DNA of 10,889 nt from Clostridia bacterium. GTDB lineage: Bacteria > Bacillota > Clostridia > Oscillospirales > Acutalibacteraceae. This document shows, piece after piece, positions 5,524-10,889 of this stretch (positions are counted from its first letter, which is position 1; every line of letters starts with the position of its first letter). The stretch is from assembly GCA_900771085.1 (NCBI GenBank), contig CAAGMR010000036.1, positions 1-10,889 on the forward strand, given 5' to 3'. A model generated the notes under the pieces. The model was not told the origin of the DNA and did no database searches. It saw only the letters and a program-made list of their open reading frames with translations. The position numbers and the translations under genes are program-made.

Positions 5524-6522
5524 ATGTACACAAACATTAAGAGCAACCCAATGACAAAAGTATTTGCAGCTGTACTGGCTCTCGTTATGATGGTTTCTCT
5601 CTTTGCCGGCTTTAGCACAAAGACAATGGCTGAAGAGACTTCATCTTCAACAAGCTCAACAACATCTACAACTACTAGCACAACAACATCTACAACAACA
5701 TCAACAACAGCTTCAACAACATCAACAACAGCTTCAACAACTGCTGCTACAACAAAGAGCTTCCTTGGCGGTCTTCTTGACAGAATCGTAGGCGGTGACT
5801 CTTCACAGAGCGGTATCGTTATTGAAACAGGCGATCGTTATGTTGGCTTCAGACAGATCGATAAAGACTGGTACTACGTAAAGAACGGTGATGTTCAGAA
5901 GGACTTCACCGGTGTTATTAAGGGCACTGTTAACGATGTTGACGGCATGTACCTTGTAGAAAACGGCAAGGTTAACCTTAAGAAGAACGGTCTTTACAAG
6001 GTAGACGAAAACACATGGTACTACCTCAAGAACGGTAAGGTTCAGGAAGACTTCACAGGTCTTGTTCAGAATGAATATGGCTGGTGGAGAGTAGAAAATG
6101 GTAAGATCAACTTCAAGTACAACAGCATCTGCCAGAACGAATACGGCTGGTGGAAGTGCAAGGACGGCAAGGTTGACTTCGATTACAATGGCGTAGCTCA
6201 GAACGAGAACGGCTGGTGGAAGTGCACTAATGGTAAGGTAGACTTCAACTATGTTGGTATCGCTCAGAACGAATACGGCTGGTGGAGAATCGTTAACGGT
6301 ACAGTTGACTGGAATGCAAACGGCGTTTACCAGAACGAATGGGGCTGGTGGTACGTTAAGGACGGCAAGGTTGACTTTAACTACAACGGTATAGCTTCAA
6401 ACGAATACGGCACATGGTACATCAAGGGTGGCGCTGTACAGTTTGAATACACAGGTTCAATCCTTATTAACGGCATCTATTCTTACGATGTTGTTAAGGG
6501 CAAGGTTGTAACTAAAAAGTAA
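5524..6522 (+). CDS. Secreted protein: Ser/Thr-rich linker plus GWW repeats (332 aa)
   Basis: The start ATG has GAGG (5513-5516) at 7 bases. The signal peptide is about residues 1-36 (MTKVFAAVLALVMMVSLF, then KTMAEE). Residues about 38-77 are almost pure Ser/Thr/Ala, a flexible and possibly glycosylated wall-spanning linker. Residues 78-104 form a short segment containing FLGGLLDRIVGG, possibly an amphipathic helix. From about 108 come two cap-like units (DKDWYYVKNGDVQKDFTG; ENTWYYLKNGKVQEDFTG) separated by a variant unit, then five full GWW units, a GTW terminal unit and a C-cap ending VVTKK. Cysteines occur at the same register in two consecutive units (WWKC at 6148-6159 and 6214-6225) and at 6130. 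There is no recognised catalytic domain and no covalent anchor motif. A strong terminator follows. The likely role is a wall-bound structural or adhesive protein; function unknown. Confidence 0.83.
   Translation: MYTNIKSNPMTKVFAAVLALVMMVSLFAGFSTKTMAEETSSSTSSTTSTTTSTTTSTTTSTTASTTSTTASTTAATTKSFLGGLLDRIVGGDSSQSGIVIETGDRYVGFRQIDKDWYYVKNGDVQKDFTGVIKGTVNDVDGMYLVENGKVNLKKNGLYKVDENTWYYLKNGKVQEDFTGLVQNEYGWWRVENGKINFKYNSICQNEYGWWKCKDGKVDFDYNGVAQNENGWWKCTNGKVDFNYVGIAQNEYGWWRIVNGTVDWNANGVYQNEWGWWYVKDGKVDFNYNGIASNEYGTWYIKGGAVQFEYTGSILINGIYSYDVVKGKVVTKK
5641..5754 (+). repeat. Low-complexity Ser/Thr codon tract
   Basis: Imperfect 9- to 12-bp units made of TCA/TCT/AGC and ACA codons (ST, STT, STTT) encode the linker. 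Any unit gain or loss by slippage in steps of three bases would change linker length without breaking the frame. Confidence 0.85.
5845..6519 (+). repeat. Two N-cap-like units, GWW coding repeats and C-cap
   Basis: The array starts with two DFTG-ending cap units and a variant unit between them. Units starting LVQNEY, ICQNEY, VAQNEN, IAQNEY, VYQNEW and IASNEY (GTW) follow. The only NANG end (DWNANG) is followed by VY, and the KKNG end of the variant unit by LY. Confidence 0.88.
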
Positions 6523-6536
6523 ATAAAGAATTAATT

Positions 6537-6573
6537 AAAAGAGTGAGAATTTTACATTCTCACTCTTTTTTTT
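6537..6573 (+). terminator. Strong intrinsic terminator ending the repeat-protein cluster
   Basis: GAGTGAGAAT (6541-6550) pairs with ATTCTCACTC (6556-6565) around loop TTTAC. Four A upstream pair with the first T, and eight T run from 6566 to 6573. Confidence 0.92.
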
Positions 6574-6588
6574 ATACACAATATCTTG

Positions 6589-6594
6589 TATAAT
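6589..6594 (+). promoter_or_regulatory. Possible -10 element of the surface-glycan operon
   Basis: A perfect TATAAT at 6589-6594 lies about 36 bases before the preferred LCP start. The -35 position falls in the T-run of the preceding terminator (about 6566-6571) and does not match well. A second TATAAT at 6614-6619 is too close to the start codon to serve. Confidence 0.45.
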
Positions 6595-6618
6595 TTAGTA
6601 GTTAAAGTGTTTATATAA

Positions 6619-6623
6619 TGAGG
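6619..6623 (+). promoter_or_regulatory. Ribosome binding site that decides the LCP start at 6630
   Basis: TGAGG at 6619-6623 lies 6 bases before ATG 6630. The in-frame ATG at 6618 overlaps this site and has no good Shine-Dalgarno upstream. Confidence 0.6.
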
Positions 6624-6629
6624 TTCACT

Positions 6630-7997
6630 ATGGATAAGAAATTTGAAGACCTTGGCGTTGAATTCAAGAATATTAACTTTGGTGACTTCGAAGAAAAGTC
6701 TCCGAAAGAAATAGTAGCCGAACAGAAGGTTAAAGCTGCAAATTCTCGTGCTCAGGAAAAAGCTGACCGTTATCAGGCACAGCTTAGAGAAGAGCAGGAG
6801 AAGGCTGAAAAAGCGGCAGAAGTTATAAAAAGAATAATGTCACAGCCTGCTCCGGATCCGGACGCTGTTCAGTCATATAAAACAGATGTTTATTTTTCAA
6901 AGTATTCTGACGAGCCTGAGACTGCTCCCGAAGAAGAATACTATGAAGAAGAGTATCCCGAGTATGAAGAGGAGCCTGTGGCTCCACGCAGACAGAGACG
7001 TAAACGCAAGCATTCATTGTTTGACAATGCCCGCGATGGTTACGCTTCAAGGTTGCAGAAGGTGATTGCCGTTATTCTTGCGGTTCTCATTCTTATTTTT
7101 GGCTCACTCTTTGTTGTTTTCAGTCATTATGTTGGCATGCTTTCAGAGTTTGATAACGGTGACTCAACTGCACTTGTTGCAAACAAAGACCAGTCTGAAG
7201 CAGATAAGAAGACATTTAACATTCTTCTTGTTGGCGTTGACTCAAGAAAGGATACTTATACCGGTCGTTCCGATACCATGATTATTCTTTCAATCAACAA
7301 GTCCAGTAAGAAGGTAGTAATGACTTCACTCTTACGTGACTCATATGTTGCAATCCCGGGTCACGGTTACAACAAGCTTAATGCCGCATATGCAAAGGGC
7401 GGAACCAAGCTTCTCACACAGACCATTTACGATAACTATCACATCGCTATTGACCGTACAGCAGTAATCAACTTCATGTTTGTGGTTGACCTTATTGATG
7501 CTGTCGGAGGCGTTGAGATTAATGTCAAACAGCCTGAACTCCAGTACCTTAACATGTATACCTATGACCAGAACTGGGAAGTATTCGGCATGAAGAACAA
7601 CCTTAACAAGGACAGAATCTCTTCACCGGGTACATACAACCTCAATGGTAACCAGGCTCTCGGTTATGCCCGTATCCGTTATGTCGGCTCTGACTTTGGC
7701 CGTACAGAGAGACAGCGTATCGTTCTCGGTAAGGTAATGGAAAAGGCAGAGGACATGAGCGTTGCTGAACTTTCAGACCTTGCGAACGAATTCCTTCCAA
7801 GAGTTCGTACCGACCTTTCACAGACTGACATCGCATCACTCCTTACAACACTTCTTAGAGCCAAGAACTACGAAATCAAGAGCATGGCTCTTCCTGTAGA
7901 AGGCACATATGCGAGTGGTACAGTAGGAGACATGTCTGTACTCAAAGTAAACTTTGGAGCCAATACAAAGGCTTGGGAAGAGGCTATCAGCGGATGA
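6630..7997 (+). CDS. LytR-CpsA-Psr (LCP) family glycopolymer-peptidoglycan ligase
   Basis: The protein has 455 residues. Residues 1-144 are an unusually long cytoplasmic region: a charged, probably coiled-coil part (about 25-65, rich in Glu, Lys and Ala), a very acidic Glu/Tyr stretch, then a basic cluster RRQRRKRK. One transmembrane helix follows at about 145-168. The extracellular LCP domain starts at FNILLVGVDSR and shows GRSDTM (Arg213), SLLRDSYV (Arg236), YNKLNAAYAKGG, the region before YARIRYVG (Arg348, Arg350) and DFGRTERQR (Arg358-Arg363). These are the residues that bind the lipid pyrophosphate and catalyse transfer in the family. LCP enzymes move undecaprenyl-phosphate-linked polymers onto peptidoglycan, so it should attach the glycan made by the genes downstream. 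Its stop overlaps the next start (ATGA, 7994-7997), implying translational coupling. The C-terminus is paralogous to the partial LCP at 2-313. The start at 6618 is possible but less likely. Confidence 0.92.
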   Translation: MDKKFEDLGVEFKNINFGDFEEKSPKEIVAEQKVKAANSRAQEKADRYQAQLREEQEKAEKAAEVIKRIMSQPAPDPDAVQSYKTDVYFSKYSDEPETAPEEEYYEEEYPEYEEEPVAPRRQRRKRKHSLFDNARDGYASRLQKVIAVILAVLILIFGSLFVVFSHYVGMLSEFDNGDSTALVANKDQSEADKKTFNILLVGVDSRKDTYTGRSDTMIILSINKSSKKVVMTSLLRDSYVAIPGHGYNKLNAAYAKGGTKLLTQTIYDNYHIAIDRTAVINFMFVVDLIDAVGGVEINVKQPELQYLNMYTYDQNWEVFGMKNNLNKDRISSPGTYNLNGNQALGYARIRYVGSDFGRTERQRIVLGKVMEKAEDMSVAELSDLANEFLPRVRTDLSQTDIASLLTTLLRAKNYEIKSMALPVEGTYASGTVGDMSVLKVNFGANTKAWEEAISG

Positions 7998-9058
7998 TTT
8001 ACTTTACTTCAATGTGGATCCCTGCAGACAGAATGGCGTCTTCAAAAGCTCCAATGGACATCTACAGCATCTGTAAGTCCGAAGGCTTTAAGAATATTGA
8101 ACTTCATAACTGTACTTACAAGCTTCGAAAGTTCATTGAACCTTTCTGGCACAGCAAGCTTGTTCCTGCCCAGTGGGCTCTTAAAACCGCAAAGGTAAAA
8201 AAAGGCGACACAGTCTTTTATCAGTACCCGATGTACTTTGCACGTCCTGCCCATGTGGAGGCCATAAAGAAGCTCAATGCCAAAGGCGTTAAAACCGTAG
8301 TCCTTATTCATGACCTTGAAACAAAGCGTTATGAAGACCTGCTGTCTACGGAAGGCAATTCATCTGCCTTTGATGAATTGGCTTTCATTAATAGTTTCGA
8401 TAAAATAATCTGCCATAACCCTGTTATGGCAGATTACCTTGAATTAAAGGGTATAAATAGAGAGAAACTTGTTTCTCTCGGCCTGTTTGACTACCTTCTC
8501 GAAGGTGTCAAACAGAAGGAAACCTCTGCGAAGGCAGAGGAGACTTCAGTTGCCATTGCAGGCAACTTAAGTCCTGAAAAATGTGGCTACATTTATGAGT
8601 TTGCAAAGAACAATCCTGAGCTTCATATTAACCTATATGGCGTTAATTATGATGACGGGGCAAACCTTGCAAATGTCAGCTACTGCGGAAGTTTTGAACC
8701 TGAACAGCTGCCGCTCGCTCTTTCCGGCGACTACGGCATCATCTGGGACGGTCCGACATCCCGCACATGCGACGGTGTCACAGGTAAGTATCTTACCATC
8801 AACAATCCGCACAAAACTTCGGCATACCTTGCATCCGGCAGACCGGTTATCTGCTGGAGTGAATCTGCAATAAGCGGAATCATCAGAGAATACGATGCAG
8901 GCATTGCCGTTGACAGCCTTGATAATCTCACTGAGGTATTAGCCTCAATAACAGACGACCGATATGAAACAATGAAACAGGGCGCAGCAAAGCTTCAGGA
9001 AAAGGTATTAAATGGGGCCTTTACCAAAGCAGCGCTGAAGAATGCCGGCGTCTTATAA
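7994..9058 (+). CDS. Gtf3 / galactofuranosyltransferase-like glycosyltransferase
   Basis: The protein has 354 residues. ATG 7994 overlaps the LCP stop, with AAGAGG at 7978-7983 as a plausible binding site; the longer frame from 7973 has none. The two-domain GT-B type layout resembles Gtf3 glucosyltransferases and bacterial galactofuranosyltransferases. The N-half has GDTVFYQYP (about 72-79), VVLIHDLE (about 102-109) and IICHNPVMADYL (about 138-149), where the family has an FQYPTWN-like segment, an IHD element and an xxHNxxM element. The C-half has VAIAGNLSPEK (186-196), YGIIWDG (247-253) and the hallmark NNPHKTSAYLASGRPVI (270-286), which contacts the nucleotide sugar. It is cytoplasmic or membrane-peripheral and adds one sugar to a growing lipid-linked glycan. 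The exact donor (UDP-Glc, UDP-Galf or other) cannot be read from sequence. It sits between an LCP ligase and a flippase, consistent with glycopolymer assembly. Confidence 0.82.
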   Translation: MIYFTSMWIPADRMASSKAPMDIYSICKSEGFKNIELHNCTYKLRKFIEPFWHSKLVPAQWALKTAKVKKGDTVFYQYPMYFARPAHVEAIKKLNAKGVKTVVLIHDLETKRYEDLLSTEGNSSAFDELAFINSFDKIICHNPVMADYLELKGINREKLVSLGLFDYLLEGVKQKETSAKAEETSVAIAGNLSPEKCGYIYEFAKNNPELHINLYGVNYDDGANLANVSYCGSFEPEQLPLALSGDYGIIWDGPTSRTCDGVTGKYLTINNPHKTSAYLASGRPVICWSESAISGIIREYDAGIAVDSLDNLTEVLASITDDRYETMKQGAAKLQEKVLNGAFTKAALKNAGVL

Positions 9059-9065
9059 AATAAAA

Positions 9066-9075
9066 GGGAGGTGAG
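9066..9075 (+). promoter_or_regulatory. Ribosome binding site that supports a TTG start
   Basis: GGGAGGTGAG, close to a perfect anti-16S match, with GGAGG (9067-9071) 7 bases before TTG 9079. The next in-frame ATG at 9121 would remove the first 14 residues and has no such site. Confidence 0.75.
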
Positions 9076-9078
9076 CGT

Positions 9079-10542
9079 TTGGCTGAGAAAAAACAGATTT
9101 CATTAAAACTTAATTTCTTCATGAATGTGCTTCTCACGCTTTCATCTTTCATATTTCCGCTCATCACATTCCCTTACATCTCACGAATCCTTCTTCCTAT
9201 CGGAACAGGTAAGGTGGCTCTTGCCAACTCCGTTATTTCCTACTTTGCAATGTTTTCCATGCTCGGTATTCCGACATATGGTATCAGAGCAGTTGCAAAG
9301 GTAAGAGATAACAGGCAGGAACTTTCCAGGGTTACGCAGGAACTTTTCATAATCAACTTTGTTATGACTGTAGTTGTTTATGCGGTATTCTTCCTTGCGC
9401 TTCCATTCGTGCCACGTATTGCGGCTGAAAAGCCTTTGTACCTTATAACAAGTCTTACGCTGGTACTGAACCTTATCGGCATTGAATGGCTTTACAAGGG
9501 CCTTGAACAGTATACCTTCATTACTGTCCGTTCGATCATCTTCAAGTTCATTGCTCTTATCGCAATGTTCGCACTCGTTCACTCAAAAGAAGACTATGTC
9601 ATCTATGGCGCAATCTGCGTATTCTCGGCATCAGCTTCTTACATCATAAACTTTGTACATGCCAGAAAGTTTATAAACTTCAAACCGACAGGCAATTACA
9701 ATTTCAGGCCTCACATAAAGCCGATACTTGTCTTCTTTGCCATGTCGGTGGCAACAACCATTTATACCAATCTTGATACCGTAATGCTCGGCTTTATGAC
9801 GACTGACGTTGACGTTGGTTACTACAACGCAGCAGTTAAGATCAAGACTGTTCTGGTTGGTGTCGTTACATCCCTTGGTGCTGTTATTCTTCCGAGAGCT
9901 TCTTACTACATTGAGAAAAAGCTCATGGACGAATTCAAACGCATCTGTAAGATGGCTCTTAATTTTGTAATGATAATTGCCTTGCCGCTTACACTTTACT
10001 TCACTTATTACGCAGAACCCGGAGTACTTTTCCTTTCCGGTCCTGCTTACGAGCCATCTGTTCTTCCAATGCAGGTAATTATGCCGACAGTATTCTTTAT
10101 CGGCTTAACAAACATCCTTGGCATTCAGATGCTTGTTCCAATGGGTAAGGAGAAACAGGTTCTCTACTCTGAAATAGTCGGAGCAGTGGTTGACCTTGTA
10201 CTCAACTTTATCCTCATTCCAAAACTTCATTCTACAGGTGCAGCAATCGGAACACTGGTTGCTGAGCTTGCTGTACTCATTTATCAGTATGTCGTTCTTC
10301 GCGACCTGGTAAGACCGATGCTTAGAAAGATTTCTTACTGGAAAATAGCTGTTGGTCTTGTTCTCGGTTCTGCAGCTTCCTTCTGGTGCGCATTCCTGAA
10401 CATCGGCAATTTCCTTACACTTCTCATTTCAGCGGTTATCTTCTTTGCTGTTTATTTCGGATTCCTTATTCTCTGCAAAGAGCCAATGGCAGTTGAAATG
10501 CTGGATGTTGTTCTGAGGAAACTTAAAATCAAAAAAGCATAA
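9079..10542 (+). CDS. Wzx-type oligosaccharide flippase (MATE/MVF superfamily)
   Basis: The protein has 487 residues starting at TTG, supported by a strong Shine-Dalgarno. It is very hydrophobic throughout, with about 14 predicted membrane helices, the usual length and count for polysaccharide flippases of the PST/RfbX family. The N-terminus has the family signature FPLITFPYISRILLPIGTGK (Pro-rich first helix and SR-x-L loop), then SMLGIPTYGIRAVAKVRDN, matching the conserved GIpxYGireiakvRd of Firmicutes exopolysaccharide flippases. Cytoplasmic and external loops are short and charged. It would flip undecaprenyl-pyrophosphate-linked repeat units or short glycans across the membrane, supplying the substrate the LCP ligase attaches to the wall. 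It lies 20 bases after the glycosyltransferase stop and is probably co-transcribed with it. The sequence does not show which glycan is moved; a teichuronic or capsule-like polymer is as likely as any other. Confidence 0.92.
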   Translation: MAEKKQISLKLNFFMNVLLTLSSFIFPLITFPYISRILLPIGTGKVALANSVISYFAMFSMLGIPTYGIRAVAKVRDNRQELSRVTQELFIINFVMTVVVYAVFFLALPFVPRIAAEKPLYLITSLTLVLNLIGIEWLYKGLEQYTFITVRSIIFKFIALIAMFALVHSKEDYVIYGAICVFSASASYIINFVHARKFINFKPTGNYNFRPHIKPILVFFAMSVATTIYTNLDTVMLGFMTTDVDVGYYNAAVKIKTVLVGVVTSLGAVILPRASYYIEKKLMDEFKRICKMALNFVMIIALPLTLYFTYYAEPGVLFLSGPAYEPSVLPMQVIMPTVFFIGLTNILGIQMLVPMGKEKQVLYSEIVGAVVDLVLNFILIPKLHSTGAAIGTLVAELAVLIYQYVVLRDLVRPMLRKISYWKIAVGLVLGSAASFWCAFLNIGNFLTLLISAVIFFAVYFGFLILCKEPMAVEMLDVVLRKLKIKKA

Positions 10543-10547
10543 ATAAT

Positions 10548-10590
10548 AATTAGCACACACGTTTTAACATGTGTGCTAATTGTGATTTTT
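10548..10590 (+). terminator. Terminator or attenuator inside the glycan operon
   Basis: AATTAGCACACA (10548-10559) pairs perfectly over 12 bp with TGTGTGCTAATT (10570-10581) around a 10-base loop. After GTGA come five T (10586-10590). The U-tract is short and displaced by four bases, so termination is probably partial. No promoter is visible between it and the next gene, whose Shine-Dalgarno starts right at its 3' end. Confidence 0.65.
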
Positions 10591-10605
10591 AAAGGAGGGT
10601 GAAAA

Positions 10606-10889
10606 ATGACTTTTTCAGTAATAGTACCTGTTTACAATTGTGAAAATACTTTGCGCAGATGCGTTGAAAGTTATATGGACCAGGCTCAGTTCTGTGACAG
10701 TCTTCAGATCATCCTCGCAGAAAAGGGTTCCACCGACAGCTCTCTGGAACTTGCCCTGACTCTTGCGAATGAATATGAACAGGTTACTGTTTTAAGTTCT
10801 GACGTTAATTGCGCTTCAGCGAAGCGCAATGAGGGACTTCGCAAAGCGATGGGCGACATCATCTGCTTCGCAGACTCGGACGACTGCGC
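10606..10889 (+). CDS. Family 2 glycosyltransferase, N-terminal part (runs off window)
   Basis: AAAGGAGGGTG (10590-10600) is a near-perfect binding site with GGAGG about 8 bases before ATG 10606. The 94 visible residues show the GT-A fold of family 2: FSVIVPVYNCENTLRRCVES, then QIILAEKGSTDSS, then ASAKRNEGLRKAMGDIICF and the metal-binding DSDD. Family 2 enzymes transfer a sugar from a nucleotide donor, here presumably to a lipid-linked glycan intermediate in the cytoplasm. The usual VDDGSTD strand-end reads AEKGSTD, replacing two acidic residues, one of which normally contacts the nucleotide base. The DxD-type motif is intact, so the enzyme may still be active with altered donor handling. Most of the catalytic domain and any C-terminal domain lie beyond the window. 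Confidence 0.9.
   Translation, partial: MTFSVIVPVYNCENTLRRCVESYMDQAQFCDSLQIILAEKGSTDSSLELALTLANEYEQVTVLSSDVNCASAKRNEGLRKAMGDIICFADSDDC

Noticed and set aside
5603..5791. A Gln/Leu-rich open frame inside the Ser/Thr linker region.
   Set aside because: It is the +1 reading of the ACA/TCA tract and has no start signal; the Ser/Thr frame belongs to a full-length exported protein.
1084..6519. CRISPR-like regularly spaced DNA repeats.
   Set aside because: The 66-bp periodicity is entirely in frame inside genes, units diverge at synonymous positions, and there are no spacers between conserved palindromic repeats.
418..6522. Assignment of the repeats to classical choline-binding repeats.
   Set aside because: The aromatic-Gly rhythm is similar, but the conserved NEYGWW start, the 22-residue length and the NGxVxF core differ from the usual GW...WYY...G unit. 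No choline-incorporation gene is visible. I keep only an analogy.
7973..7993. An upstream start for the Gtf3-like glycosyltransferase (seven extra residues).
   Set aside because: There is no binding site before it, and family members begin directly with a short Met-hydrophobic strand, matching the ATG at 7994.
8042..8311. An 89-codon minus-strand open frame within the glycosyltransferase gene.
   Set aside because: It lies fully inside a well-supported gene, with no binding site or recognisable domain.

Overview
The window looks like chromosome of a low-to-mid GC Firmicute, most likely a gut or rumen Clostridium of the Lachnospiraceae type. The signs are strong AGGAGG-type ribosome binding sites, near-consensus sigma-A promoters, simple intrinsic terminators, and 22-residue GWW repeats of a kind I recall from gut Clostridia surface proteins. 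All genes are on the + strand. I cannot name the species from sequence alone.

Layout: (1) 2-313, the C-terminal end of a LytR-CpsA-Psr (LCP) protein, closed by a terminator. (2) 359-6573, a cluster of six secreted proteins. Five of them (418-1602, 1630-2865, 3979-4782, 4847-5446, 5524-6522) end in, or consist almost entirely of, aromatic 22-residue repeats of the form NEYGWWxVxNGxVxFxYxG. The sixth (3015-3878) is a secreted peptidoglycan hydrolase (phage-tail-lysozyme-like domain plus bacterial SH3). (3) 6630-10889, a surface-glycan operon: a full-length LCP ligase, a Gtf3/galactofuranosyltransferase-like glycosyltransferase (ATGA overlap), a Wzx-type flippase (TTG start), and the start of a GT2 glycosyltransferase that runs off the window.

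How it may fit together (inference): the flippase and glycosyltransferases make and export a cell-surface glycopolymer. The LCP proteins attach it to peptidoglycan. The repeat proteins, which have no LPXTG, SLH or other anchor that I can see, may dock non-covalently on that polymer or another wall component, much as choline-binding repeats dock on choline-decorated teichoic acid. The hydrolase would remodel the wall for the same surface. The repeat arrays have a recognisable architecture: an N-cap, internal GWW repeats in two types, and a terminal repeat in which GWW becomes G[S/T/L]W followed by a short closing strand pair. This repeat family flanked by two LCP genes is the most interesting thing here.

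Transcription units, read from promoters and terminators: 418-2865 (two genes), 3015-3878, 3979-4782 with 4847-5446 behind a strong terminator, 5524-6522, and 6630 onward, with a possible attenuating terminator at 10548-10590.
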